The translations under genes and the position numbers were made by a program. From positions 234,165 through 298,164 of the forward strand of contig JAWSVK010000001.1 of NCBI GenBank assembly GCA_033851955.1: 64,000 bases of DNA. The letters are read 5' to 3'. Below the pieces are notes generated by a model that did no database searches, was not told the DNA's origin, and saw only the letters and a list, made by a program, of their open reading frames with translations. This document shows positions 8,710 through 17,950 of the stretch, one piece after another. Within the stretch, counting starts at the first letter, position 1. Each line of letters starts with the position of its first letter. The DNA comes from Profundibacter sp033851955 (GTDB lineage: Bacteria; Pseudomonadota; Alphaproteobacteria; Rhodobacterales; Rhodobacteraceae).

Positions 8710-9627
8710 GTGGCCAAATCAGCCGACGCCTTTCGTACCATCAGCGAAGTTGCGGAATGGCTCGACACCCCCGCCCATGTGCTGCGCTTTTGGGAAAGCC
8801 GATTTAATCAGATCAAACCAGTTAAGCGGGCCGGTGGGCGCCGCTATTACCGTCCCAACGACATGTTGTTGTTGGGCGGCATCAAAAAACTGCTGCATGA
8901 AGATGGCATGACCATTAAGGGCGCGCAAAAGCTATTAAGCACCGATGGCATCAAAAAAGTATCTGCACTGTCGCAATCGCTGGACCCCGAAGACCGCGCA
9001 GCGCTTGATCAGACGCCGGATGACACCGTTGTTGAAATGGCAATTGAGCCATCGGTCGACGATGTTGTTTTAGATGTCGCCGAAGCCCCCTCTATTTCCG
9101 ACGACGCTCTTGAAACGCCCCCACTAGACGAAGCGGCTCCAATGCCAGACGTCGCGATTGTGCCTGAAGCGGCACCTGAAATTGAGCCTGAAACTGTAGA
9201 ACCTGTGAACATCGTAGAGACGGTGGATGAAACCGCGGCCGAGCCCGAGACTGTAATTCCATTCGAGGCCACTCTAGAGCCTGAGCCTGAACCCGTCGCC
9301 ACAGTTGATGCCGTTGCTGAGACATTGCCCGAGCTTGAGCCTGCTTCAGACGTACCGGCTGAACCGGAGCCAGAAATGGCAGCCGACCTCGCGCCCGAAC
9401 CATCGGAGGAGCCGGTTGCCGAAACCATGTCACCCACCCTGCCCGACTCTGAGACGCCCGAGCTTGAGATCGCCGACACTTCGCCGACCTTTGATGAGGC
9501 CCAACCTAAGGCCTTGGACACGGCACAATCCGAAGAGACCCAAGCACAGTTGGTCTCGATTTACAGCCGCCTAACAGCGCTGCACGAGCGGATGAAATCC
9601 AACATCGATCCAAAGCGACAAGGCTAA
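8710..9627 (+). CDS. MerR family transcriptional regulator with long acidic Pro/Glu-rich tail
   Basis: 305 residues from a GTG start, 12 bp after ihfA. Residues 8-75 form a MerR-type winged helix (FRTISEVAEWLDTPAHVLRFWESRF, then RRYYRPNDMLLLGGIKKLL). Normal small MerR proteins next to ihfA are 120-200 residues. Here about residues 100-270 are a low-complexity acidic region built of E, P, A, V and D with repeated PEPE/EPEP units, ending in a short predicted helix (ETQAQLVSIYSRLTALHERMK). The tail is probably disordered; no ligand-binding cysteines are visible, so this is not a metal-sensing MerR. Target genes are unknown. Confidence 0.85.
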   Translation: MAKSADAFRTISEVAEWLDTPAHVLRFWESRFNQIKPVKRAGGRRYYRPNDMLLLGGIKKLLHEDGMTIKGAQKLLSTDGIKKVSALSQSLDPEDRAALDQTPDDTVVEMAIEPSVDDVVLDVAEAPSISDDALETPPLDEAAPMPDVAIVPEAAPEIEPETVEPVNIVETVDETAAEPETVIPFEATLEPEPEPVATVDAVAETLPELEPASDVPAEPEPEMAADLAPEPSEEPVAETMSPTLPDSETPELEIADTSPTFDEAQPKALDTAQSEETQAQLVSIYSRLTALHERMKSNIDPKRQG

Positions 9628-9688
9628 GAAAAAGAATGGGGTTTCCCACTTGCTTTGGCCCACAAAGGCTTTATGTAGTGGCGGAGTT

Positions 9689-9765
9689 CGGGCTATGGCG
9701 CAGTCTGGTAGCGCGTCCGTCTGGGGGACGGAAGGTCGCAGGTTCGAGTCCTGCTAGCCCGACCA
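9689..9765 (+). tRNA. tRNA-Pro (anticodon GGG)
   Basis: 77 nt with a complete cloverleaf: acceptor CGGGCTA paired with TAGCCCG, D arm GCGCAGTCTGGTAGCGC, anticodon stem TCCGT/ACGGA with loop CTGGGGG (anticodon GGG), T arm GCAGG-TTCGAGT-CCTGC, and an encoded CCA end. The initial C1 is characteristic of proline tRNAs. A second proline tRNA (UGG) occurs at 51714-51790. Confidence 0.97.
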
Positions 9766-9774
9766 ACATCATAG

Positions 9775-9805
9775 CCGCCCGCATCTTTTTGGTGACGGGC
9801 GGTTT
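9775..9805 (+). terminator. Stem-loop behind tRNA-Pro
   Basis: CCGCCCG (9775-9781) pairs perfectly with CGGGCGG (9796-9802), with a 14-nt loop that itself holds a T run, and TTT follows. It begins 10 nt after the CCA end, so it could terminate or define the 3' end of the tRNA transcript; it also lies in the dcd 5' leader. Confidence 0.5.
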
Positions 9806-9825
9806 GATACATCTGGGGGATGGAC

Positions 9826-10920
9826 ATGACTGAGACGGCAACCGGTACAGGCGTTCTGCCCGACCACGCATTGCGCGATCTGATTGCTGCGGGCGGCATC
9901 ACGGCCAGCCCCGGCATCATCCCCGAACAATTGCAGCCCGCCTCCTTGGATTTGCGTCTTGGCACAGTGGCTTACCGCGTGCGCGCCTCGTTTTTGACAG
10001 GCGCCAATGCCACGGTGGCCGACAGGTTGCATGAATTCGAAATGCACCGCGTTGATCTGTCTGACGGGGCTGTTCTGGAAAAAGGTGCGGTCTATCTTGT
10101 GCCCTTGATGGAGAGCCTCGCGCTGCCCGCTGGCATCCAAGCCGTCGCCAACGCCAAATCCTCCACCGGTCGCCTTGATCTGTTGACCCGAACCGTCACT
10201 GATTACGGCACCGAATTTGACCGCATCCCGCTGGGATATACCGGCCCGCTTTACGCCGAAATCTGCCCGCGTTCCTTCTCGGTGCTGGTGCGCCCCGGCA
10301 TGCGCCTGAATCAGATCCGGTTTCGCGCTGGCCAAGCGGTGCTGACCGACGACGAACTGCTGACGCGCCACACCAAACACGCCCTTGTCGATGGTGACGC
10401 CCATATCGACGACGGCCTTGGCTTCTCCGTCGATCTTCGCCCCAGTTCCGGTAATCTGGTTGGTTACCGCGCCAAACCCCATACCGGCGTGATCGACCTC
10501 GACAAAATCGGCTTTTACGATCCGATGGAATACTGGGAACCGATCCACACCGATGAGGCCCGTATCATTCTGGACCCCGGTGCATTCTACATTTTAGTCA
10601 GCCGCGAAGCCGTCCACATCCCACCCGATTGTGCGGCTGAAATGGCCCCCTATCTGGCCATGGTCGGCGAATTTCGCGTCCATTACGCGGGCTTTTTCGA
10701 TCCCGGCTTTGGCCATGACGCGGCAGGCGGCAAAGGCTCGCGCGGCGTGTTAGAGGTCCGCTGCCACGAGGCTCCATTTGTGCTGGAACACGCCCAAATC
10801 GTTGGCCGTCTGGTCTATGAGCGCATGGCGTCAATCCCCGAGACCCTCTACGGTGCCGACCTTGCCTCAAATTACCAAGGCCAAGGCCTCAAACTGTCCA
10901 AACACTTCAAAACAATTTGA
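9826..10920 (+). CDS. dcd: 2'-deoxycytidine 5'-triphosphate deaminase, long alphaproteobacterial form
   Basis: 364 residues from ATG 9826, with GGGGG six bases upstream; ATG 9820 lies directly against that site. The enzyme deaminates dCTP to dUTP for thymidylate synthesis. Motif NAKSSTGRLDLLTR (Dcd signature), then EICPRSFSVLVRPGMRLNQIRF in the first half. The protein is about twice the length of the roughly 190-residue enterobacterial Dcd, and the second half repeats dUTPase/Dcd-like elements (MAPYLAMVGEFRVHYAGFFDPGFGH). It therefore looks like a tandem-domain member of the family, as is normal in alphaproteobacteria. It is a single gene, convergent with the scpB operon. Confidence 0.9.
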   Translation: MTETATGTGVLPDHALRDLIAAGGITASPGIIPEQLQPASLDLRLGTVAYRVRASFLTGANATVADRLHEFEMHRVDLSDGAVLEKGAVYLVPLMESLALPAGIQAVANAKSSTGRLDLLTRTVTDYGTEFDRIPLGYTGPLYAEICPRSFSVLVRPGMRLNQIRFRAGQAVLTDDELLTRHTKHALVDGDAHIDDGLGFSVDLRPSSGNLVGYRAKPHTGVIDLDKIGFYDPMEYWEPIHTDEARIILDPGAFYILVSREAVHIPPDCAAEMAPYLAMVGEFRVHYAGFFDPGFGHDAAGGKGSRGVLEVRCHEAPFVLEHAQIVGRLVYERMASIPETLYGADLASNYQGQGLKLSKHFKTI

Positions 10921-11006
10921 ATTAAATTTTCGGCTTCTTCTTGCCCAAAATACCTGCGCCGCAGGCATCAAAGCTTGCAACACCAAACCGTCCTTGCAAT
11001 CAGGCG

Positions 11007-11210
11007 CTAAAACCGCCCCATGCGCTTGGCCAAACGCGCCATTTTCTTGGCCTTGCCAGCCGTGTCCTTGGCCCTTTTCGCTTGTTCGCGTTCAGCGGGT
11101 GTCATCTGGGCCGATGATTTGCCGCGGTTGGCCGCCATGTCGATGCCCTTGTTCACAGCTTTGCGCATCACAAGCCGCATAATCATGTTGATGATCTGGT
11201 TGATATTCAT
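11007..11210 (-). CDS. Small basic hypothetical protein
   Basis: 67 residues, lying 9 bp downstream of scpB on the same strand. The N-terminus (MNINQIINMIMRLVMRKAVNKG) is an amphipathic, mildly hydrophobic helix; the rest is a charged, lysine- and alanine-rich helix (AEREQAKRAKDTAGKAKKMARLAKRMGRF). AGGA sits upstream of the start at good spacing. I do not recognise a named family. Its position at the end of the scpAB transcript is the only functional hint. Confidence 0.7.
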   Translation of the reverse strand: MNINQIINMIMRLVMRKAVNKGIDMAANRGKSSAQMTPAEREQAKRAKDTAGKAKKMARLAKRMGRF

Positions 11211-11219
11211 AGCATCCTC

Positions 11220-11900
11220 CTATTCTTCAAACATTTCACTTTGGCCAATGGCCTCACCATCTTCATCCTCGGCCTCGGGCATGCCGGGCATGGCGCCAGG
11301 CGGCGGACGGCTCTCTAACAATCCGGCGGAACGCAGCTCTTTTAGCCCCGGCAGATCGCGGGCGTTTTCCAGACCGAAGTGATCCAAAAACCCTTGGGTC
11401 ACAACAAAGGTCACGGGCCGCCCCGGTGTCATCCGACGCCGACCAAAACGGATCCATTCCATTTCGAGCAATTGATCCACCGTACCACGGCTCACCGAAA
11501 CCCCACGAATTTCTTCGATTTCCGAACGGGTCACCGGTTGGTGATAGGCGATAATCGCCAAGGTCTCGATTGCGGCGCGCGACAGTTTGCGGGTCTCAAC
11601 CGTCTCTTTTTGCATCAAAAAACCCAAGTCCGGTGCCGTGCGGATTGACCAAGCATCCCCCACCCGCACCACCGAAACACCGCGCCCCTCATAGCGTTTG
11701 CGCAAATACACAATCGCCTCGGATGCATCACATCCATGCGGCATGCGGTCGGTCATTTCCTTAACCGTCACAGGCTCTGCCGTGGCAAATAGGATCGCCT
11801 CAACCATGCGTTCCTGCTCGCCCATTGGCGGGGCCTCGAACAGGCTTTCTTCGATCTCTGAGGCTTCGATCTCGTTGTTTTGATCTTTTTCAGCCATCAT
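11220..11900 (-). CDS. scpB: Segregation and condensation protein B
   Basis: 226 residues. ScpB is the kleisin-associated subunit of the SMC-ScpAB condensin complex. It has the expected pair of winged helices, with MVEAILFATAEPVTVKEM at the start and LAIIAYHQPVTRSEIEEIRGVSVSRGTVDQLLEMEWI in the second. A flexible, acidic tail follows (MPEAEDEDGEAIGQSEMFEE). Its start overlaps the end of scpA by four bases (ATGA), so the two subunits are translationally coupled. In many relatives tatABC follow scpB; here they do not. Confidence 0.95.
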   Translation of the reverse strand: MMAEKDQNNEIEASEIEESLFEAPPMGEQERMVEAILFATAEPVTVKEMTDRMPHGCDASEAIVYLRKRYEGRGVSVVRVGDAWSIRTAPDLGFLMQKETVETRKLSRAAIETLAIIAYHQPVTRSEIEEIRGVSVSRGTVDQLLEMEWIRFGRRRMTPGRPVTFVVTQGFLDHFGLENARDLPGLKELRSAGLLESRPPPGAMPGMPEAEDEDGEAIGQSEMFEE

Positions 11901-12688
11901 TCTGGCCCTCTTTTGCGTATTTGGATCGGGGCAAATGCCTCATCTTGACGAATGTCGATCTGGCCCAGTTTAGCCAACTCCAACGACGCCGAAAAATTTG
12001 CAGCTGTGGCGCTGCGGCGCCGTGCAGGGTCAGTCTCCCACCCCTCGGGCAGATAGCTTTCCAGCCCCGTCCAATCGCCCGCATAGCCAATTAGGCTGCG
12101 CATCCGGTCCAGCGCTTGCTCCAACGTCATGATTGACTTGCGATCCATCACAAAAGGGCGAAATTCGTCCTTGGTGCGGGTGCGCGCGTAAGCTTGCATC
12201 AGGTCCAGCAGCGTCGCGGTATAGGTGACGCGGCGAATGCGGGTGACATCTTCGGGCAATCCACGAGCAAAGAAATCACGCCCCATCTGGTCGCGCGCCA
12301 TCAATTTGGCCGCTGCGTCACGCATGGCTTGCAGGCGTTCCAGCTGGAAAGCCAAATGCGCCGCCAGCTCTTCGCCTGAAGGGCCTTCTTCAGTGGGGTC
12401 AGGCGGCAGCAGCAGGCGTGATTTCAAGAAAGCCAACCATGCCGCCATCACGAGGTAATCTGCTGCAAGTTCAAGGCGCAATGCCTTGGCTTCATTAATA
12501 AATTTCAAATATTGTTCAGCCAAGTCGAGCACTGAAATCTTGCGCAGATCGACCTTTTGGGTGCGCGACAGCGTCAACAATAAATCCAGTGGGCCTTCAT
12601 AGCCATCGACGTCGACAATCAAGGCTTCGGCCACCAGCCGATCCTCTACCGCAAGCGGTTTATCTTCCTCGAAGTCTAACTCAGCCAT
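11897..12688 (-). CDS. scpA: Segregation and condensation protein A (kleisin)
   Basis: 263 residues. ScpA is the kleisin that bridges the SMC ATPase heads. The N-terminal signature VDGYEGPLDLLLTLSRTQKVDLRKISVLDLAEQYLKFI is clear, and the C-terminal winged helix that binds the SMC head is present but ends in a divergent basic tail. It lies 14 bp downstream of nagZ and overlaps scpB by four bases. No smc gene is in the window. Confidence 0.95.
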   Translation of the reverse strand: MAELDFEEDKPLAVEDRLVAEALIVDVDGYEGPLDLLLTLSRTQKVDLRKISVLDLAEQYLKFINEAKALRLELAADYLVMAAWLAFLKSRLLLPPDPTEEGPSGEELAAHLAFQLERLQAMRDAAAKLMARDQMGRDFFARGLPEDVTRIRRVTYTATLLDLMQAYARTRTKDEFRPFVMDRKSIMTLEQALDRMRSLIGYAGDWTGLESYLPEGWETDPARRRSATAANFSASLELAKLGQIDIRQDEAFAPIQIRKRGPE

Positions 12689-12702
12689 TACTCATTCTTC
12701 GC

Positions 12703-13716
12703 TCAATTATCACTGCACCCGCTTAACAGGCCCGCAAGTTCGGCTTCCAGCGCTGAAATGTCAATGATATCTGGTGAAATGCGTTTACTTAGGGCGGAGT
12801 CAGCCCGTTTTTGGGCGGCCAATGTAAGCGCCCCCGTCTCTTGGGCAACCTGTTGCATTTCATCCATGTCGCTGTTGCAATGCAGGATCAAATCCATGCC
12901 CGCCGCCAAGGAGGCGCGGGTGTTCTCCACCAAACTCCCTTGCAGGGCTTTCATGGATATATCATCGGTCATCAGCAACCCGTCAAAGCCGATGTCATCG
13001 CGCACCAGCTGCGTCATCACAGTTGAGGTCGTGGCGCAGTCGACAGGGTCGATATCCTCATAGATCACATGCGCCGACATCCCGAGTGGAATGTCCGCTA
13101 CGGCCTTCATCGCGGCGAAATCAGTGGCGTCCAAATCAGCGCGTTTCGCACTGACGCGCGGCATTTCCAAATGGCTGTCCGAAGTGGCCCGACCATGGCC
13201 CGGAATATGTTTCAAAATTGGCAATACACCGCCATCCAGCAGCCCGTCTGCCACAGCACGGCTTACGGCGCCAACAGTGGCCGCGTCCTCGCCATAGCAA
13301 CGGTTATACAAAAATGGATGGGTCTCCGCCGTGGCCACATCGGCGCAAGGCGCGCAATTGCTATCCACACCAATCGCACGCAGCTCTTCGGCAATGATGC
13401 GATAGCGTATGTACATGCTGCGCTCTGCTGCCGCATGGTTTGCTTTGATCTGATCCAGCGGTGCCATCCAGTGTCGCCACTGCGGCGGGGTCAGCCGTTC
13501 AACGCGGCCACCTTCCTGGTCAATGGTGATCACGGCGTCGCGCCCAACGCTGGCGCGCAGATCATCCGTTAGGCGGCGCAATTGGTCAGGATTATCGACA
13601 TTACGCGCGAATAGAATAAAGCCCCAAGGATTGGTTTCGGCGAAAAACGCGGCCTCGTGAGGCAACAGTGTTTCACCCGCGCATCCAAAGATGTAAGCGC
13701 CTTGTGATCCCGTCAC
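12703..13716 (-). CDS. nagZ: Beta-N-acetylhexosaminidase NagZ (GH3)
   Basis: 337 residues starting at a GTG that directly follows the stop of the SPOR gene (no gap). NagZ removes N-acetylglucosamine from anhydro-muropeptides in peptidoglycan recycling, in the cytosol. The GH3 marks are visible: ITIDQEGGRVERL near residues 60-72, KHIPGHGRATSDSHLEMP with the catalytic His of the flexible loop, and the nucleophile region LLMTDDISMKAL. Position between a SPOR-domain cell-division-type protein and scpA is the usual Rhodobacterales order. Confidence 0.95.
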   Translation of the reverse strand: MTGSQGAYIFGCAGETLLPHEAAFFAETNPWGFILFARNVDNPDQLRRLTDDLRASVGRDAVITIDQEGGRVERLTPPQWRHWMAPLDQIKANHAAAERSMYIRYRIIAEELRAIGVDSNCAPCADVATAETHPFLYNRCYGEDAATVGAVSRAVADGLLDGGVLPILKHIPGHGRATSDSHLEMPRVSAKRADLDATDFAAMKAVADIPLGMSAHVIYEDIDPVDCATTSTVMTQLVRDDIGFDGLLMTDDISMKALQGSLVENTRASLAAGMDLILHCNSDMDEMQQVAQETGALTLAAQKRADSALSKRISPDIIDISALEAELAGLLSGCSDN

Positions 13717-14796
13717 TTAGCGCACCTTCACAGGGATACAGGCAGCCTTCTCGGCCAATAGCGCCGAACAAAAGCGCCGCGCATCAGACAGATCATCAAA
13801 GCCCATGGCCCGCAAACGGTAGAACGTGCGCCCACCGCTTTGCGCCTTTTGGATCACCCGCGATTTGCCCTCCATGTATTCCGTGAACCGACCATACAAA
13901 CGGTCCCATTCTTTTTGCGCAATCTCGGGGCTGTCGTAGGCGCCAAGCTGGGCCAGACGTGTGCCTGCGGTGATGGTTGAGGCGTCCACTTCGGTGGCGG
14001 GGGCTGACACGGTTTGGGCCGCGACCACTTCGACCGAAGCGGTGGCGGGCGTGACGTTTAAACCTGCGGGGCGTCCCGATGGGCGCGGCGAATGTGACAC
14101 GCCGGAAACCGAGGATGAAATAGTGGCTATTTGTGGCTTGGCTGGCACGGGGGTCACTTGGGTAAGCGGCGTTGTGGTGGCGGCAATCTGATCGGCCAGC
14201 GCCAAGGCTTGGGCAACGGCCCTGTCTGTATCAGACATCTCTGGGGCGGCTGGATCGTTCAAAGCAACCACGACGCCTTGGCCGTCATCAACAACGGCAG
14301 GCAGGTTGGGCTCTGGCACGGCTTCTTGCAACAAAGCCGGTGCGGAAATTTCATCATTTGGGCCCAATGCAACTTCGGCATCCGCTGCTTCAGCGGTCGG
14401 CGTGGCATCGGCACGAGGTGTCGGACGGCGCAGGCCTGGCTGATCCTGCTCGGTCACACCAGCACCTGCCGGGGCAAGCACCAAACGGTCGGCGGTTGGC
14501 GCGGCCACACCATCTGATTGCACACGATTTACAGCCAGCCCTTGGTGGGCGGTTTGCGCGCCGCCCGGATTTTCCGGTTGGATCCGCATGGGCCCGTCGA
14601 GCGCACGCACGACAGGCACGCCTGACACATCACGCACCAGCAACCGATAGCCCCAAACCCCGATCCCGACGACCAAAGCAACAGACATCACGGCCCCAGC
14701 CGTATTCACAAGTTTGGAAATCCTGCGCGATCCGGATGCAGCTCCCGCCGCGCCTTGCGGTGCAGGTTCTGCACCACCATATTCAAAATCCGCCAT
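13717..14796 (-). CDS. SPOR domain-containing membrane protein
   Basis: 359 residues from ATG 14796, chosen for GAGG eight bases upstream; a start at 14817 lacks this. One transmembrane helix at about residues 35-55 (AGAVMSVALVVGIGVWGYRLL) follows a short cytoplasmic part. Residues about 60-280 are a low-complexity Ala/Pro/Val-rich periplasmic linker. The last 75 residues form the SPOR domain (GTRLAQLGAYDSPEIAQKEW ... FYRLRAMGFDDLSDARRFCSALLAE), which binds denuded septal peptidoglycan. The architecture resembles FtsN-like division proteins. It is between argS and nagZ in one operon. Confidence 0.88.
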   Translation of the reverse strand: MADFEYGGAEPAPQGAAGAASGSRRISKLVNTAGAVMSVALVVGIGVWGYRLLVRDVSGVPVVRALDGPMRIQPENPGGAQTAHQGLAVNRVQSDGVAAPTADRLVLAPAGAGVTEQDQPGLRRPTPRADATPTAEAADAEVALGPNDEISAPALLQEAVPEPNLPAVVDDGQGVVVALNDPAAPEMSDTDRAVAQALALADQIAATTTPLTQVTPVPAKPQIATISSSVSGVSHSPRPSGRPAGLNVTPATASVEVVAAQTVSAPATEVDASTITAGTRLAQLGAYDSPEIAQKEWDRLYGRFTEYMEGKSRVIQKAQSGGRTFYRLRAMGFDDLSDARRFCSALLAEKAACIPVKVR

Positions 14797-14877
14797 TTTC
14801 TGCCTCACTGCCCGCATCGCGAATTGCGATGTTGGTCACTCTAAACTGCCTCGTGACCGCAGTGGATGCACTTGTTG

Positions 14878-16623
14878 TCAGCGCATTTCCTTAGCTGGGG
14901 TCACACCTAGAATACCAAGTCCGGCTGAAATAACAATGGAAACCGAACGAATAAGGGCGATTTTCGCCTGAGAGGTCGCACTGTCGCCCTCTTGCAAGAA
15001 CCTCAGCTCCGTCAAATCATTGCCACGGTTCCACAGGGCGTGGAAATCTCCGGCCAATTCATAGAGGTAAAACGCCACGCGGTGTGGTTCGTTTGTGCGG
15101 GCGGCAATTTCGATCAAGCGCGGCCATTCAGCCAGTTTTTTGATCACCGTCAGCTCGGCCTCGTGATCCAATTTGGTCAAATCAGCCGCCGCTAAAGTGA
15201 CGTCATCCACCGCGATATTAGCATCCGCCGCTTTACGCATAACCGAATGGATACGCGCGTTTGCATATTGCACATAGAACACCGGATTGTCCTTGGACTG
15301 CTCCAACACTTTGGAAAAATCAAAGTCCAACGGCGCGTCATTTTTGCGGGTCAGCATCACAAAACGGGTCACGTCTGGACCAACCAGTTCGACCACCTCG
15401 CGCAGGGTGACAAAATTTCCCGCCCGTTTGGACATTTTAAACGGTTGGCCATCTTTGAACAGGCGCACCAATTGGCACAGCTTGATATCCAGCGGCACTT
15501 TGCCGTCTGACAGGGCCGACACGGCCGCTTTCATACGCTTAACATAACCGCCGTGATCAGCGCCGAACACGTCGATCAATTCATCAAAGCCGCGCTCGAC
15601 CTTATCGAAATGATAGGCGATGTCGGGGGCGAAATAGGTCCAGCCACCGTCGGATTTTTTGACAGGCCGATCCACGTCATCGCCATGTTCGGTGGACTTG
15701 AACAGGGTCTGTACGCGCGGCTCCCAATCGTCATCCGCCTTGCCTTTGGGCGGTGGTAAAGTTCCCTCGTAGATCAATCCCTTAGCGGATAGATCCTCAA
15801 GTGCGGATTCAATTTTTCCCGAGCCATACAGCGATTTTTCCGAATAGAAAACATCCATTTCAACGCCCAGAGACGCCAAATCAGCGCGGATCATATCCAT
15901 CATCGCATCTGTCGAAAACAGACGCAAATCTTGCAGCCAAACGGATTCTGGTTGATCAATCAGGCTGTCGCCATATTTCTCTTTCAACGCTTCACCGATT
16001 GGCACCAGATAGTCGCCGGGGTACAGACCCTCAGCGATCTGTGGCTCCAACCCGTTGGCCTCGCGGTAGCGCTCATAGGCCGAGCGCGCCAAAACATCGA
16101 CCTGCCCGCCACCGTCATTGACGTAATATTCCCGTGTCACTTTATGACCGGCAAAATCCAGCAGTGAGGCCAGCGCGTCGCCAAACACAGCGCCACGGGT
16201 ATGACCAACATGCAGCGGCCCGGTCGGGTTGGCTGACACAAACTCGACATTCACGCGCTTACCCTGCCCCATGGCCGAGCGGCCAAAATCAGCACCATGC
16301 TTCAAAGCCGCCCCAAGCACTCCACGCCACAAATCCGCCGCCAAGCGCAGGTTCAAAAACCCAGGTCCCGCCACATCGGCCAGCACAATGCGCTCATCCG
16401 CAATCAACTTGCCCGCCAAAGCTTCGGCAATGTCACGCGGCTTCATCTTGGCAGGCTTGGCCAGCACCATCGCCGCGTTGGTCGCCATATCCCCATGTGC
16501 TGCATCGCGCGGTGGCTCAACCGTGACATTGGCAAAATCCAACCCCTCAGGCAACGCGCCCTCGGCTTGCATTGCGGTCAGGCTTTCGATCACCAAAGCG
16601 CGGATATCAGTAAACAGGTTCAT
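14878..16623 (-). CDS. argS: Arginyl-tRNA synthetase
   Basis: 581 residues, full length class I synthetase. NPTGPLHVGHTRGAVFGD holds the HIGH motif (HVGH), and FKMSKRAGNFVTLREV holds the KMSKS loop (KMSKR). The N-terminal ArgRS additional domain for D-loop recognition and the C-terminal DALR anticodon-binding helical domain (about residue 460 onwards, VQYANARIHSVMRKA) are present. Located 111 bp after dgt and 81 bp before the SPOR gene on the minus strand. Confidence 0.98.
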   Translation of the reverse strand: MNLFTDIRALVIESLTAMQAEGALPEGLDFANVTVEPPRDAAHGDMATNAAMVLAKPAKMKPRDIAEALAGKLIADERIVLADVAGPGFLNLRLAADLWRGVLGAALKHGADFGRSAMGQGKRVNVEFVSANPTGPLHVGHTRGAVFGDALASLLDFAGHKVTREYYVNDGGGQVDVLARSAYERYREANGLEPQIAEGLYPGDYLVPIGEALKEKYGDSLIDQPESVWLQDLRLFSTDAMMDMIRADLASLGVEMDVFYSEKSLYGSGKIESALEDLSAKGLIYEGTLPPPKGKADDDWEPRVQTLFKSTEHGDDVDRPVKKSDGGWTYFAPDIAYHFDKVERGFDELIDVFGADHGGYVKRMKAAVSALSDGKVPLDIKLCQLVRLFKDGQPFKMSKRAGNFVTLREVVELVGPDVTRFVMLTRKNDAPLDFDFSKVLEQSKDNPVFYVQYANARIHSVMRKAADANIAVDDVTLAAADLTKLDHEAELTVIKKLAEWPRLIEIAARTNEPHRVAFYLYELAGDFHALWNRGNDLTELRFLQEGDSATSQAKIALIRSVSIVISAGLGILGVTPAKEMR

Positions 16624-16734
16624 AACAGGCGTCCTTATGGGGTTTGGGCGGGTTTAACATGACCCGCCACAACGTCAACAATCAAGCGCGGCTTTCCCAT
16701 TTTTGTTCCATAAATATCCGCGCCGCAGGCAAAT

Positions 16735-17877
16735 TCACCTGCCGCCCACCAAACGCTCATGTTCTTGCAGCGCAAAACGGTCGGTCATGCCAGCGATATA
16801 ATCCGCAACCAGGCGCGCCAATGCGACCTCATCTGCGGCGGTTGCAACCTCTTTGGACCAATGCACAGGCAGCTGTTTTGGGTCTGCCAAAAACAGCGGA
16901 AACAGATCCTGCACCACACCTGTCACCTTTTCTCGCATTTCGATGACGGTCGGGGCACGGTACATGCGGGTGAACAAAAACGTTCGGATTTCCTTAAGAT
17001 CGGCCCAGATAGGCGCCGAAAACTGCACCACAGGCGCCTGTGCCGCACGGATGTCTTCCACCCGCTGTGGGTCAAGCACCGCGATCAGTCGGCGGCTCTC
17101 GGTGATCACATCAGACACCATCACACCAAACACCCGTCGCAGGGCCTCATGACGACGTCGGTAGCTGCCCAAATCGGGATAAAGCGCGTCAACTTCGCGG
17201 TAGCAATCGCCAATAATCGGCAGCGCGATGATGTCCTCATCCGTGAACAGTTCGGCGCGAAGACCATCTTGTAAGTCGTGGTTATTATAGGCAATATCGT
17301 CAGACAATGCCGCCACTTGGGCCTCGCCGCTGGCATAGGTCGACAGCTCCAAATCATGCTGCGCGTTATACTCCGCCAGCGCATAGGGCAGCGCGCCCGT
17401 GACCGGCCCGTTGTGCTTGGCCAGCGCCTCTAGCGTCTCCCACGTCAGGTTCAATCCATCCCATTCAGCATAGTGGCGTTCCAGCGATGTGACGATGCGG
17501 ATGGCCTGTGCGTTGTGGTCAAAACCGCCATAGGGTGTCATGCATTCGGCCAGCGCATCTTCGCCCGTATGCCCAAACGGCGTGTGGCCCAGATCATGGG
17601 CCAGCGCCACGGCCTCGGTCAGCTCGCCGTTCAACCCCAAAGCGCCTGCGATGGTGCGGGCCACTTGGGCCACTTCAATGGAATGGGTCAGCCGGGTGCG
17701 GAAATAGTCGCCTTCATGCTCCACAAAAACTTGGGTTTTATGTTTCAGCCGGCGAAACGCCGACGCATGAATGATGCGGTCTCTATCCCGTTGAAAACAA
17801 GATCGAAACGCGCTTTCCTCTTCATTGAACAGCCGTCCCCGGGCCTTCAATGGATCGGACGCATATATCTTCAGCAT
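16735..17877 (-). CDS. dgt: Deoxyguanosinetriphosphate triphosphohydrolase (type 2)
   Basis: 380 residues. This HD-domain enzyme splits dNTPs (classically dGTP) into the nucleoside and triphosphate, lowering dNTP pools. Visible metal-binding features: FRRLKHKTQVFVEHEGDYFRTRLTHSIEVAQVART and ALAHDLGHTPFGHTGEDAL (HD motif), followed by the DDIAYNNHDLQDGL segment that completes the site. The length matches the shorter deoxyguanosinetriphosphate triphosphohydrolase-like group. It is divergent from erpA; the two starts are about 70 bp apart. Confidence 0.95.
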   Translation of the reverse strand: MLKIYASDPLKARGRLFNEEESAFRSCFQRDRDRIIHASAFRRLKHKTQVFVEHEGDYFRTRLTHSIEVAQVARTIAGALGLNGELTEAVALAHDLGHTPFGHTGEDALAECMTPYGGFDHNAQAIRIVTSLERHYAEWDGLNLTWETLEALAKHNGPVTGALPYALAEYNAQHDLELSTYASGEAQVAALSDDIAYNNHDLQDGLRAELFTDEDIIALPIIGDCYREVDALYPDLGSYRRRHEALRRVFGVMVSDVITESRRLIAVLDPQRVEDIRAAQAPVVQFSAPIWADLKEIRTFLFTRMYRAPTVIEMREKVTGVVQDLFPLFLADPKQLPVHWSKEVATAADEVALARLVADYIAGMTDRFALQEHERLVGGR

Positions 17878-17950
17878 AGCCTAGCCTGTTGTCGCCTCTA
17901 ACAATCGTGCTTATATGGTACATGCAACAGGAATGAAACGGCGGATCATC

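Noticed and set aside
9009..9521. 170-residue serine/glycine-rich open frame on the minus strand
   Set aside because: It is the mirror of the acidic repeat tail of the MerR regulator and has no independent support.
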